Shown here: one piece after another, positions 1-64,000 of the stretch | How the letters are laid out: each line of letters opens with the position of its first letter | Numbering within the stretch: the first letter of the stretch is position 1 | Assembly (NCBI GenBank): GCA_947650365.1 | Contig: OX393550.1 | Coordinates: forward strand, 71,160,478-71,224,477 | Source: Chamaelirium japonicum | Taxonomy: Eukaryota > Streptophyta > Magnoliopsida > Liliales > Melanthiaceae | DNA length: 64,000 bases | Reading direction: 5' to 3' | The notes under the pieces: model-generated | The model's database searches: none | Seen by the model: only the letters and a program-made list of their open reading frames with translations | What the model was told of the DNA's origin: nothing | Program-made: the position numbers and the translations under genes

Positions 1-1231
1 TATCGGGCAACGAACTTAGGAGTAACAAGGCTTGCAACTCATCTTCAAGTACCATCTTCATGGATGAGAGTTGGTTCATAATACTTTGAACTTCATTCAG
101 GTGCTCGGGGATCGAGCCACTCTCTTTTGAACTTCAAATTCACAAGCTTCCGGATTAAGAATGCTTTGTTCCCGACCGTCTTTCGTTCATAAAGACTCTA
201 ATTTTCTCCATAGAGATTGTGCCGAGATTTCGGTAGACACGTGATGGAACACACTATCATCAAGCCACTGACGAATGAAACCCACCGCCTTTTGATCGAG
301 CTTCTTCCAATCATCATTGGACATGCTTTCGGACTTGGCTTCATTTCCTTCAATCGGTGCAAATAGATCTTTGCAATACAAGAGATCCTCCATCTTTGAT
401 TTTCATATCATCCAATTGTTCCCATTCAAAGTGATCATACGAACGTTGTTAGAAGATATCTCCATAGCTTTGCACAAGAACTTCTTTCGAACACCTTGAC
501 TCTGATACCACTTTGTTGGGAAAAACTAGATTTCCCCCTGTGTGCAAGCAATGAAAAACAATCACAAAAGATCATACACAAATAGTTTACGTGGAAAACC
601 CCTCCAATGTGGAGAGAAAAGACCACGGTCCGAAGACCCACCACAATTTCCACTATATATCAAATGGGATTACAAGATTTTTCTTTTCTAGGATATGCTA
701 GACTCTAGAGGATCACCAATTTCTTTAAGAGAAAAACCTCCCTTGGATACACAAGATTCTTCACCGTAGAGTTGGATTACCAAGAAACAAACTCTGTCGA
801 ACAGGATCCGATTGCCGGGATGCCGCACCCGTCACCGGAGTAGATGTTGTCTTCTTTCCTTTCTTCTCACACACAAAATACTCATGGGAGAGAGAGAGAG
901 CTGATTGAATGTGCAGCAACATGCAAAATCTTGTTGCATGAACAAAACCCCAAGCAACCAATGGGTTCCCATGCAAAGAATAGTCAACCAAGCATAGGAA
1001 ATAACCATACCATTTACTGCTCATACCAACCCATGCAAAGGAGCATTCAATGGGACAAAGCACCAATCAATGCAAGCACATGCAAGTATTCAACCAACCA
1101 TCAGAGCAATGGTAGCCCCAACGAACTTAGTCCTGAAAGTTGAACCAAACACCATCAAACGGTCAGGTTTCTTTAGCCCATAACATCGTCATACGGAGTC
1201 GAAATCCGACGATTCCAGATCCGTTGGAAAG

Positions 1232-1370
1232 TGTTAGAAGATGACGGCTAGGGTTTGGAGAGAATGACATGCTCTCTATTGAGGGACTCAAGCCCAATAT
1301 ATATGTACATGAATACATAAGCAACCCGACCCAATTGTATATAGAACCCGACCCAGTATATACATTAACA
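1232..1370 (-). repeat. 3' LTR of element B
   Basis: Begins TGTTAGAAG and ends TACATTAACA on the + strand. Matches the right LTR along its whole length, and the purine tract on the minus strand abuts at 1371. Confidence 0.92.
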
Positions 1371-4300
1371 CTCCCCCTCAAACTCACAGTGGATCATGTA
1401 CCGAGAATTTGCTTATAAAATGACGAAATCAGGCAATCGTCAAGGGTTTTGTGAGAAAAGCAGCAATCTGCTCTGTCGAAGGAATGAACGGCAAGGAGAT
1501 GATGTTTACAAGAAACTTCTGCCGAACATAATGACGGTCGACCTTGATGTGTTTGATCCGCTCATGGAAAACCGGGTTTCTAGCAATCTGAAGAGCACTC
1601 TGGTTGTCGAATAGAGGTGTAGCCCCAGAAATCCTGACTCCCAAGTCAAGTAGAAGGTGTCGAAGCCAGACAATCTCTGCAGTGGTGGAAGCCATAGCCC
1701 AGTATTCGACTTCGGTGCTGGAGCTTGCAACAGACTTCTGTTCTTACTATGCCAAGAATGAGGGAATCACCAAGGAACACACAGTAGTTGGTGGTAGAGC
1801 GACGGGTAGCAACATCTCCAGCCCAATCTGCATCAGAGTAAGCACGCAAAAACCAATAGAGAGGTGGAGGGAAATAGCAGCGAATGAGTAACAGTGCCGT
1901 GAAGATACCGAATAATCCGAAGGACCGCTGCAAAGTGAACCGAGCGAGGAGCCTGAACGAACTAGCTAACAATTCCAACAGCATGGACAATATCAGACCT
2001 AGTTATGGTGAGATAAACGAGCATCCAAACCAGTCGCTGGTAACGAGATATATCCTGGAGAGGCTTACCATCTGTAGAGAGAAGCTTCAAGTTGAGCTCC
2101 ATGGACGTGTTAGTAGTACGAGAGTCAATAAGAGCAGCCTCGGCAAAAATGTCGGAGATGTACTTCTGCTGGGAGATCAACAATCCTCGAGCTAACCGGA
2201 CAATCTCAAAGCCAAGAAAGTATCGAAGAGGGCCCAGATCTTTCATCTCGAACTGACTCTGGAGGTGACGCTGAAGGAATATGATGGTAGCACTGTTATC
2301 CTTGGTGATGATCATATCATCCACATACAGAAGCAGCACAGCAATACCCTGACTGGAGGAGCGGGTGAACAGAGCATAGTCAGAGTATCTCTCTACAAAC
2401 CTAGCTGCCAGAACTGCACTGCGGAATCGCTCAAACCATGCCCGAAGTGCTTGTTTGAGCCCATAAATAGCCCGACACAAACGGCAAACATGCCTTGGAG
2501 GAACAGGAACGCCCGGAGGAGCCATGTATACCTCCTCGGAGAGGTCACCGTGAAGAAACGCATTGGTGACATCCATCTGATGGAGAGGCCACCCTCGAGC
2601 AGCTGCCACAGCTAAGAGGGTACTCACAGTAGTCATCCCAGCAACCGGAGCAAACGATTCCTCATAGTCAATCCCATACTCCTGGGAGAAGCCACGAGCA
2701 ATGAGGCGGGTCTTGTGCCGCTAAATGGATCCGTCAGGTCGAGTCTTGACTTTTAATATCCACTTGCTGCTACCAAGTGCCATGCCTGAGGGACAAGGAA
2801 CCAGATCCCATGTCTGGGTCCGCTGAAAAGCTTCAAGCTCTACTAACATGGCCTGCCGCCATTCTGGGTGTAAAGTTGTCTCACGGTACGACTGGGGCTC
2901 CCGATGGGTGTCAAAGGCAGTAAGAAAAGCCTAGTAAGACGGAGAGTAGGAGGCAACAACAGAGTAGCCAGAGGGGTCAGAAGAGTCAGAGGTAAAGGCA
3001 GAGTAGCCAAACCTGTCGGGAGAGTAGTCATATCTGTCAGGAGGGTGATGTTCGCGCGCAGGGTAGTCTCGAACAGGGCCACGATCTGCGGCCGGAGAGG
3101 TTGGAGCAGTTGCAGGCAAAGAAGTACCAGTGGAGACAGTCTCGGTGGAAGGGATTGTGGAGCGACGAATGTAGACACGTGTGACAGGTGGTGGTGGTGG
3201 AGGTGGCGGGGGAGACAGGGGAGGGGGAGGGGGAGGTGGTGGTGTAGGTGGCGGAGACAGGGGAGGTGGAGGTGAGGAAGGTAGGGGGGTCAACCTGGAA
3301 CGGTACAGTCGTGGGCATGGGAGCAAGATACGGAGGTAGGAAAGGGATGGTGAGAGGGGATGGAGGCATAAAGGGTGATACAAGCGGTGAGGGAAGATCT
3401 CGAGACTCAGTGAAAAAGTATGGGACATTCTCAACAAAGGAGACGTGACAAGAAATACGGATCCGGCGAGCCAAGGGATCGTAGCACCGATAGCCCTTAT
3501 GCTCCCGACTAAGCCCCAAGTGGACACACCTAACAGACCTAGCAGAGAGTTTGGTGCGCTGATGGGGAGGAAGGACAAAACACGTGCACCCAAAGGTACG
3601 AAGCAAAGAGTAGTCTAAGGGTGTGGAGTAAAGCCGTAGTACGGTGTAAGACCATAGAGAGTAGAGGACGAAGTGATGTTGATAAGGTGAATGACGGTCA
3701 GAACAACCTCGGCCCAGTAGGAATGTGGAACAGAAGCAGACAGAAGCAGAGCTCGCGCTATCTCGAGAACATGGCAATGTTTGCTCTCGGCGACTTCGTT
3801 TTGTTCATGGGTGTGGGGGCACGACTGTTAGTGAAGAGTGTCGTGAGTCTGAAGGATTTCACGCATCTCAGATGAGAGATACTCCTGAGCACAGTAAGAC
3901 CGAAAGGTCTTAATGTGCCGACCAAACTGGGTGTGAAGTATAGTAGTGAAAGTTCTGTAAATATGTGAAATCTCAGAGCGGCGACGCATGAGATAGACCC
4001 AGGTGCAGCAAGAGTAATCATCTATGAAGCTCACATAATACAAAAAACCAATAAAGGAGGCAACTGGAGCAGGACCCCACACGTCAGAGTGCACGAGATC
4101 AAAAGGGGTGTTGGAACGGGAAGTACTAGCAGAAAAAGAAAGAGCAAGATACTTTGCTAAGTGACAACCAGTGCAGGGAGAGAGGAGGGAAGACACCTGA
4201 CCCAAAGTGTCAGAGCGAAAAACGCTTTAGAGTCGATCACTAGATATGTGACCTAATCTTCTGTGCCAAAAGTCAGTATCAGAGGTGACAGACAGAGCTG

Positions 4301-5586
4301 ACGGAATGAAAGGAGTGGAAGTGGGAACCTGAACGTGATCCAACTGATAGTCCCCATACTCTACGACCTAGTCCAACTCTCTGACCCACCCACGAATCCT
4401 GCACAGAACATGAGAATTGGAGCAGTAGTACCGTCAGCAGTGCGGACCCCTAGGTGGGTGGGAGCAGGGATACAGTTCGTGAGTACGAAAGAGTCGGAGG
4501 TAAGGTGGTAAGAGGCACCCGAGTCGAAGATCCATGAAGCAGTAGTACCAGGAGTGGCAGATAAGCTATGAGTTGTCGAAGAGCTGGTGGAGGCGAGGTA
4601 CTGGAGAAGTAGCTCCTCAAGTCACTGAAGACGATCGGAGTCAAACCGGGGTGAAACAGTAGTGGTGACGGGAGGTGCCGGAGTAGCTGGATCAATAGCA
4701 GCAGCAATGTCGCCACCATGGCGGAGGAGAGCTTGACCACGTCCACGACCGACTCTCTCGACAAAGGGACCCGTCCCGAGAACACCCTCAAAGCAGAGTG
4801 ACAAAGGTGCATGATGGAAGGTCATAATGCCAGGAGATGCCATCATCACGCAAAAGTGAGGAGACACAGAGGCGGGTGTCAAAGTGCCATCGAAAACCCT
4901 CGACGAGAGACGATAGGGAACCGACTAACCAGAGGGATCGGAAAGGGGGCTATGGGAGGGGGATCGGGAAGAGGGTCGGCCGGTGAGAAGGGGATCGGGT
5001 GGCTGGAAGGGGGCCGCAGGGGCTACCGATGCGAGTGAGAGGGGGGATAGGGTGGCTGGAGGGGGCTGCCGATGCGGGTGAGAGGGGGATCTGGTGGATA
5101 CCGAGGTTGCAGGAGAGAGAAATCGAAAAGGGGGTCGGCCGATGGGGGGAGGAGCGGGTATCTGGAGGGGGCCGGAGGGGTTGCCGGTACGCGTGAGGGT
5201 GAAATCGGGTAGCTGCGATGGCTGGAGGGGTTGCCGGTGCGGGAGGGGCTGGAGTGGCTGTCAAAGGAGGGAATCGGGTGTTGGAGGGGCTGCCGGAGGG
5301 GCAATCGGGTGCTGGAGGAGGCTGGGGGGTCTGCTGGAGAGGGGGATCGATTGCGGGAGGGGGTTGCGGTGGCCGGCGATTGCTGGAGGTGGCTGGTGGG
5401 TGCTGCTGGGGCCAGAGGTGGCTGCCAGAAGGAGGGGCTGCGGTGGGAGGGGTTGCGGTGGCCGGAGGGGGAATCAAGGGGTGCTACAGAGCCGGAAGAG
5501 GAGCCGGAGAGGGCGAGATCGAAGCCAGAGGGAGATCGTCGTTGTCGTCACTGTCGGAGCTGGAGAACCCTAGAGCTCTGATACCA

Positions 5587-5725
5587 TGTTAGGAGATGAC
5601 AGCTAGGGTTTGGAGAGAATGAGATGCTCTCTATTGAGGGACTCAAGCCCAATATATATGTACATGAATACACAAGCAACCCGACCCGACTGTACATAGA
5701 ACCCGACCCGGTATATACATTAATA
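5587..5725 (-). repeat. 5' LTR of element B
   Basis: Begins TGTTAGGAG at 5587, directly after the tRNA-Met primer site on the minus strand, and ends TACATTAATA at 5725. It is followed by the GAAAG target duplication. Confidence 0.92.
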
Positions 5726-5916
5726 GAAAGCTTGATAATCCCTCTACAATTTCCATGTATACACCTGAGCCCAACTCTAACTCCAATTGCTGCTACAAAT
5801 ATTCAAAGATCAGCCCCTGCAGAGCCGGTTCCACGTAGTGGCCGATTGCAAGGTTGATCCAAGAACAAAAGCGATGCCAAACTTGGGTCATGACTCATAG
5901 GTATGGATACCCAACA

Positions 5917-6829
5917 GGGAAGTGTTTAATAGAGTCATAGTTTTGTTGTATATTGGGTTAGGGATTCTCATCTCTTTTGGATTAGTACCGGTTGTGTTTT
6001 CAAAAACAGATGGGAATTCCACTTTTTCTTGATCGGCTGCAAGTGTGTTTTTGAAATGGGTGTGTTTTTGAAATCCCAGGGTGTGTATCACCCTCATAAA
6101 GCTGTGCAAATGATGGGATTTTAAACCCCCACCTGTTTAGGTGGGATTATTTGCACACGTGAAAAGGAATTACAAGTGCTTTGGAATCCCTGGATCCTAA
6201 CAACACCATAGTAATCCAAGTGAGAATCCTGGTGTAGCACTGAAAATTGGTTGGTTATGCTGTTCTATATAAACGGGCCTTTGACCACCATATTCAATAA
6301 ATCAATGCTAAAGTCTTCTCTTTGATTGATGAATATCTCCTGCTGTAATTACCATGGTGACCTGCCTCGGTTCAATGGTGTGATGCTTAATAAATACTAA
6401 TGTTTGATGCCATTATTTGCCACAAGAAATGCAGCTCTTCTAATATTTATCTGCATATAATTGCTGTTTTTCTTCAATTCTTGCATCTATACTTCTGCTA
6501 TATTTTCCTGAATCATTCGTAGGCTTAGATTTACTTGTAAGCCTCCCAAATGTAATCCAGAATTTCTACTATAGTTTCATGTTGGTGCTGTGTCGTAGCA
6601 ACCGTAGCATAATACTTGGAAGTCAATTATAACTGTACATGTTTTTTTATTAGAAAGATAAAGAGTTAGCAATCAATCATTAGTTCTTTTCTTTCTTGTG
6701 GTTTGTTTTTTAGTGGTTCGCAGTTTTTTTAAATTCAAATTACTGTAAGTTGTCTTGGAGATAAAACATTGTAGCTTGTCATACATTTCACGTGAAGGAG
6801 ACAGCTGACTGTCTTTGTACATTGTACAG
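5917..6829 (+). other. PHOT2 intron end upstream of the first exon in the window
   Basis: No coding sequence seen. AT-rich intron DNA with a short palindromic stretch around 6105-6170 (matching stems around TTTAGGTGGG) that could be an old MITE; its borders could not be fixed. The intron ends in the acceptor TTGTACAG before 6830. Confidence 0.5.
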
Positions 6830-59496
<52,667 letters not shown>

Positions 59497-59867
59497 GTAA
59501 CTAAGAAATATAATATATGCTCTCTAACATGCTACGTTATCTCCCTCCTACTGTAGTCTGTTGCTGATGTCTTCCCTAGTTACTCGGATTCGGTTCTGTT
59601 TTTTAAATTAAAATGACATAGAAGATGGCTTTATTTTTCTCGTCTCAAACTAAATGGTAAGTTCATAAGATAAAGCACATGCTTTCAACCCTCCAAATAA
59701 AATCAAAAGAAAAATATCATGGCTTCCATCAATGATACGTTTCATATGAACCCAAAACGCATTTCATAGATAAGGTACGTCCAGTTAGTTTAGTCACCTA
59801 CATGATAGCAATACCATAATAAAGTGAGAAATAGAACTAATTTAACTGCGTGTGTGTGTGTATATAT
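59497..59867 (+). other. Start of the next PHOT2 intron
   Basis: Follows donor CCG/GTAACT. Plain AT-rich sequence ending in a TG then TA microsatellite. Confidence 0.6.
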
Positions 59868-60256
59868 GGGGGAATAGGGTCCATGGTCCTCCCGACTAGC
59901 CAACACGATAGTCCTCCCTTCAATTCAAGTGTCACATGACAATTTTTAACCGGGGTTAGGGGTTGGTCAAGGTGGGTTCACCCTTCCTAACAATGATTAT
60001 GAAAAAAAATTTGGAAAAAAAATATGTCAAGTGGTATTTTTAGATTAACCATAGCAAGGGGTATTTGCGCGCTACATGTTACCGTTAAATTTGCCGGTCG
60101 TTGATCGGGTGGTTTTAAGGTTTTTTTTTTAATTATGATCCAAGTAGAATGAATTGACCATCCATTAAAAAAAATTAGTTAAAAAGTACCATGTGGCACC
60201 TAAATATAGGAGAGGACTAGCATGTTGGCTAATCGGGAGGACCATACTCCCTATTA

Positions 60257-60258
<2 letters not shown>
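59868..60258. mobile_element. MITE 2 with 50-bp inverted ends, between microsatellites
   Basis: The left end (GGGGGAATAGGGTCCATGG, TCCTCCCGACTAGCCAACA) is inverted at the right end (TGTTGGCTAATCGGGAGGA, CCCTATTACC). 391 bp with no coding. TG/TA repeats lie left and (TA)n right. Confidence 0.84.

Positions 60259-60311
<53 letters not shown>
60259..60311. repeat. TA microsatellite
   Basis: About 52 bp of (TA)n between MITE 2 and foldback 3. Confidence 0.95.
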
Positions 60312-60314
<3 letters not shown>

Positions 60315-60813
60315 GGAATGATAGGCTGCGGCGTGCGGTGCCCGCCTATAGATGCGGTGGCAAAATCTGGCCGTCGGATCGCCGTCGGATCGCGCGGATC
60401 GGCTGCAAACCGCGCGCAAACCCCGGCCCGTCTGATCAGCCGTCCTGACCGTCCGATCCCGTATAAATCCAGTTGTCCGGTGTGTTTCTATGATGATCTG
60501 ATTCCCATCCGTTGGATCGATGGGAATCCAACGGACTAAAGTGGATTTCGCTGTTACTGTAGCCACTACAGTAACAGCGAAATTCGTTTAGTCCGTTCGA
60601 TCACCTCGATCGAACGGATGGGAATCAGATCATCATAGAAACACACCGGACAACTGGATTTATACGGGATCGGACGGTCAGGACGGCTGATCAGATGAGC
60701 CGGGGTTTGCGGGGGGTTTGCGCGCGGTTTGCAGCCGATCCGCGCGATCCGACGGCCAGATTTTGCCACCGCATCTATAGGCGGGCACCGCACGCCGCAG
60801 CCTATCATTCCTC

Positions 60814-60814
<1 letters not shown>
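60312..60814. mobile_element. Foldback element 3 (503 bp), near-perfect arms
   Basis: AGAGGAATGATAGGCTGCGG at the left and its exact inverse at the right (ATCATTCCTCT). The arms are about 235-240 bp each and highly similar (GCCCGCCTATAGATGCGGTG, TCTATGATGATCTGATTCCC), joined by a small loop near 60565. GC-rich and quite unlike its surroundings. No coding. It starts with the same GAGGAATG word as foldback 1. Confidence 0.93.

Positions 60815-60906
<92 letters not shown>
60815..60906. repeat. TA microsatellite
   Basis: (TA)n with a few CATA interruptions between foldback 3 and MITE 4. Confidence 0.95.
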
Positions 60907-61129
60907 GAAAAAGGGTTTGGTGAAATCGAGTTCACCATTCAAATGGTGAACTCAAATGGAAAAGATGCCACGTGTCCTAAGGAAAGTCAACAATTGCAGC
61001 TTTATATATACCCTATATACCCTCATATATGTGTATATATAAATACCTCCAGCCGCAATTGTTGACTTTCTAAGGACACATCGCAACTTCTCCATTCGAG
61101 TTCACCAACTCGAGTTCAGCTTCTCAGGC

Positions 61130-61131
<2 letters not shown>
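60907..61131. mobile_element. Foldback MITE 4 (225 bp)
   Basis: The left arm (GGTGAACTCAAATGG, GTGTCCTAAGGAAAGTCAAC, AATTGCAGC) is inverted in the right arm (GCCGCAATTGTTGACTTTCT, AAGGACACA, CCATTCGAGTTCACC). The loop is TATA-rich. TA microsatellites on both sides. Confidence 0.87.

Positions 61132-61198
<67 letters not shown>
61132..61198. repeat. TA microsatellite
   Basis: About 65 bp of (TA)n right of MITE 4. Confidence 0.95.
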
Positions 61199-61200
<2 letters not shown>

Positions 61201-62286
61201 TCCTTGCATATAACCACCCCACACCCATCCCTTTTTTGCTTCAAAACTTAAGGTGGTCATATACAAACATTGTTTAAGCATGAATTATACTTTATAAGCC
61301 TAAGTGCGTGGTTTCTTGTAGTTTGATGGCTATAAAAATTCTAAAAAACTGAATGTGTTTTGCCAACGAAGGCAGCCAACTGAATGTAGTTTGATGGTTA
61401 CTTATTCTCCTAAACTGAATGTGTTTTGCCAACAAAGGCGGCCAACTATGTTTCGCCGCCAAAGGCGATCGCTACAGTGCCGACAAGCATGGGAATTTCT
61501 AGTTATAAATAAGTTAGAAGAAAATAATCAATGAAATGAACAGAAAGACATGATCTTAATTTAATGATTGACAAAAAGAATTTGGGAACCTTAAACTACA
61601 TTGTAAGTAAAGTAATCTTCGGGATTTGAACCCTTCTCTTGGTGTTAACTGTTTTCAATTTGAAGGAACCATACCGGAGTAGTACATGAAATAGGTCCTT
61701 GTACCAGACTTCTAGCAGGTACATAGATTATACAGGCAATCCTTGAGTTCTAAGTTGGTTAGCATGTTAAAGGCCATGTGCTAGTATATTGATTCTTAGC
61801 ATAATATATTACGGAGTAGCTCAATTCCCATAGTTACAGCCCCAACGAATCCACTTATATAGGTGAAACTTCTTATGGTATACAGGTAATTACCCCGCCT
61901 CTTGGGTTATGAGGCTCAATAAGATTTCTAACTCTTTGTTTACCCTTTTTTTCTTGTGAGCAATGTTTCCATAGGGATGAGAAGGAGACTTTTTCCATTG
62001 TCATGCTCTTTCAAATGACATAGTCGGTCTTATATCTGTTGATTGAACCTCCTCCATTCCCAACTTTCAGATGTTAGGTTACCATCGGAAGCAACTCCCT
62101 TATGGGCGTTCAAGATGAGTCTAGAACCACAATCCTAGACAGGATCTGAGTAGGCTATTCAACTAAGATATCGTAGATCAAATAGAGTCAAAGTGATCAC
62201 ACAATGTTTGAGAATATTACAAGATTATTTTCTACCTAATAATTATCAAAAAACTTCTAAGTAATAACATTCCCGCGGTTTTAAGT
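61199..62286. other. Intron stretch: no exon seen
   Basis: AT-rich. A short imperfect duplication (ACTGAATGTGTTTTGCCAAC at about 61350 and 61420) is the only structure noted. The remaining PHOT2 exons are not here. Confidence 0.5.
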
Positions 62287-62427
62287 TGTTAATGTATATA
62301 AATGGGTCGGTTTTACATGTACAATCGGGTCGGGTTGTATAGTCATACATGTACATATATATAGACTTGAGTCCCTCAATAGAGAGTATTGCATTCCTCT
62401 CCAAACCCTAGCCGTCATCTCCTAACA
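62287..62427 (+). repeat. 5' LTR of element K
   Basis: 141 bp, same ends as the LTRs of I and J. Only one side of the element is visible, so the target duplication cannot be tested. Confidence 0.92.
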
Positions 62428-64000
62428 TGGTATCAGAGCTCTAGGGTTCTCCGACGTGCGGCGACGACGACGACAGTCTTCTCCCTCCGGCAACACCTCT
62501 CCTCCGGCCTCTCCTCACCCGTCCGACCCCCCTCCTCCTGACCACCCCGCCCGGCCCCCCTCTATCCCCCGACCCCCCTCCGCCTCCCGACCCCCCTACG
62601 CCGCTCGACAGCCCCCCGATCCCCCCCCTTCCGCCGCCCGACAACCCCCCGGCCCCCTCCTCCACCACCCTTCCACCGTCCGACAGCCCCGGCCCCCCCT
62701 CCTCCACCTCCCGACCCCCCTTCCTCCACCCAACAGCCCCGGCCCACCTTCCTCCACCACCCCGACCCTCTCACCCCTTCCCTCAGCCCACCCGGCCCCT
62801 CTGTTGAGCCTTCTCCATGGCTTCTCCTGCCGTACCGTCCGTCGTTGCGATCTCTCCACCGCTAAAGGCGGTCGCCTTTCAGTTGTCATCGGCCAGCGAC
62901 TGGCCTGATTGGTCACTCACCGTCGAGGCCGCGCTCTCCAGTCGTGATCTGTGGGGTCACATCACCGGCGATGATCCTCCTCCCACTGACTACTCCGGTT
63001 CCTCCTCTGTCACCAGCAGTGCCGCGTCTTCTGCTGCGACTGCTACCACGGCAACCACGGTTGCTGCTCTTACGTGGCGCCGCCACGATCAGGCCATCCG
63101 GGCGTACCTTCTAGACTCTGTTGCTCGTCCGCTCCTTGCTCCCATCGGCCGCCTTCCGACAGCGAGCGCGATGTGGGAGTATCTCCGGGACCGTTTTCTC
63201 CCGCGCGGAGGCGCACGCCGGCATCAGCTCATCTGTGACTCGCAGTCTGCCCGTCAGGGGGAGCACACCATTCAGGACTTCTTCAGTCATATGAGTGCCT
63301 ACTGGCATGAGCTGGACTCACTGATCCCGGAGCGGTGTGCCTGCCCCTGCTCCCGGGATTTCCAGCGCTACCTCGATGAGGGCCACCTGCACCAATTCCT
63401 GGCAGCGCTTCGGCCGGACTTTGCTCTCATAGCTGCCCAGCTCCTGCACCGTGAGCCACTCCCTCGGCTAGAGGATGCTCTACTCGCCTTGGTCGATGAG
63501 GAGACCCGCCTTCAGACTCAGGGCGCTCGTCCTCCTCCACTTGCTCCTAGCTCCGACACTGTCCTGGCAGCCGGGTTCTCCGATGAGGCTGTCTTCTGTC
63601 ACTACTGCAAGGAGCCCGGCCATATAAAGCGCGAATGCCCTACACGTCCTCCACGCAACCCCCGCTGGGGTCCGGATGAGAGAGCCCCACGCTGGGCTTC
63701 GACTTCCCGCGACGATCGACGCGGCGGTCGAGGTGGATGGAGCCGTGGACGTGGTTTGTCTCCCTTCCGCCACTTTGGTGGTACAACGGCTACTGTAGAG
63801 GCCTCGACGCTCCCCACTGCTACCACAGCACCTTCTCAGCCTGAGCCGGACCGTCTTCAGTGCCTCGAGGAGCTCCTTCTTCGCCACTTAGCCTCCACCG
63901 GCTCCGCGACTGTGCACGGCTTGTCTGCCACCTCTGGTACTACTGCTCCATGGATCTTCGATTCGGGTGCCTCCTGTCACCTTACCTTTGACTCCACTGT
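62287..64000 (+). mobile_element. Copia LTR retrotransposon K, 5' part, runs off right edge
   Basis: A + strand member of the B/C/I/J family. Left LTR 62287-62427 (141 bp, TGTTAATG to CTCCTAACA), tRNA-Met primer site 62428-62438, C-rich leader to about 62.8 kb, then gag (MASPAVPSVVAISPPLK start near 62817; zinc knuckle CHYCKEPGHIKREC near 63.6 kb) and the start of protease (WIFDSGASCHL near 63.96 kb). The gag region is very close to that of J and I, so it is probably young. The rest is off-window. Confidence 0.92.

Larger units (their letters stand above)
1232..5725 (-). mobile_element. Copia LTR retrotransposon B, fossil, nested in A
   Basis: A minus-strand Ty1/copia element of 4.5 kb with short LTRs (139 bp each) and a perfect 5-bp target duplication GAAAG (1227-1231 and 5726-5730). 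From right to left: primer-binding site for initiator-Met tRNA before 5587, a proline-coding low-complexity leader (about 4.9-5.5 kb), a little protease/gag-end sequence (about 4.4-4.9 kb), integrase (about 2.8-4.3 kb), reverse transcriptase (about 2.0-2.8 kb, with the YVDDM catalytic word) and RNase H (about 1.4-2.0 kb), then a polypurine tract at 1371-1379. It is broken in many places and gag is poorly represented. The LTRs differ at about 9 of 139 sites by eye, which is roughly 2-3 million years at 1.3e-8 substitutions per site per year. Same family as C, I, J and K. Confidence 0.92.
1..5916 (-). mobile_element. Copia LTR retrotransposon A, 5' part, running off the left edge
   Basis: A Ty1/copia element on the minus strand. 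At 187-393 the minus strand reads a Copia gag segment of the UBN2 (Retrotran_gag_2) type, with the words SNDDWKKLDQKA and ISAQSLWRKLESL. To its right lie a primer-binding site complementary to initiator-Met tRNA (TGGTATCAGAG on the minus strand, 500-510) and then the 5' LTR. The 3' part lies outside the window, so completeness and age cannot be judged. Element B sits inside its LTR, so A is older than B. The gag type matches element E more closely than H, I or J. Confidence 0.8.
514..5916 (-). repeat. 5' LTR of element A, split by element B
   Basis: The LTR starts TGTTGGG at 514 and ends CCCAACA at 5910-5916, giving 7-bp inverted ends. Removing B and one copy of its target duplication leaves about 905 bp (514-1231 plus 5731-5916), a usual Copia LTR length. 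The primer-binding site lies directly left of 514, as expected for a minus-strand element. The second LTR is off-window, so the outer target duplication cannot be tested. Confidence 0.72.

Noticed and set aside
60222-60949. Frames beginning or ending in long YI repeats
   Set aside because: These are translations of TA microsatellites joined to foldback element 3.
61615-61640. tRNA-like T-arm word (TTCGGGATTTGAACCC)
   Set aside because: No acceptor, D or anticodon stems around it on either strand; a lone match of this length is not a tRNA gene.
59497-64000. Last PHOT2 kinase exon
   Set aside because: I looked for the expected continuation (the ARQL.. and HPFF-type motifs of AGC kinases) and found none; it must lie right of the window.

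Overview
This window is plant nuclear DNA. It holds seven internal exons of one host gene on the + strand, a phototropin-2 (PHOT2) blue-light receptor kinase. Exons at 6830-6910, 10396-10499, 10947-10996, 18324-18430, 36991-37113, 52486-52537 and 59384-59496 have canonical GT-AG borders and compatible phases. Together they encode 210 uninterrupted residues of the kinase domain, from the alpha-C region to just after the substrate-binding lobe segment. The N-terminal LOV-domain exons lie left of the window and the last kinase exons lie right of it. Only 630 of 64,000 bases are host coding sequence. A flowering plant is certain from the kinase and the repeats. I could not decide the genus.

The rest is giant introns filled with transposable elements. 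By eye, about three quarters of the window is recognisable transposon. Left edge to 5.9 kb: Copia element A (minus) with Copia B inserted in its LTR. Intron 1: tandem duplications and a gypsy-type LTR fragment. Intron 3 (7.3 kb): a pile of LTR fragments and the worn Copia C. Intron 4 (18.6 kb): a three-level nest. The old Copia D carries a hAT-like MITE, a gag-protease-only Copia E, and a non-autonomous gypsy-type element F; F contains a solo LTR, G. Intron 5 (15.4 kb): two young Copia elements, H and I, in tandem, a LINE fossil, gypsy-type LTR pieces and a small hAT-type MITE. Intron 6 (6.8 kb): the young Copia J, in the same direction as the host gene and sitting in a TA microsatellite beside a foldback element. 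Right flank: three MITEs or foldback elements separated by TA microsatellites, then the start of Copia K running off the edge.

Target-site duplications read directly support the boundaries: GAAAG for B, CTTGA for G, ATTAG for H, CTTCT for I, ATGTC/ATGAC for F, and 8-bp GTTGGAAG and GGCGTATG for the two hAT-type MITEs. Most LTR elements are antisense to PHOT2. No cellular system beyond PHOT2 was found. The most unusual structures are the foldback elements coupled to TA microsatellites and the minisatellite-rich element F.
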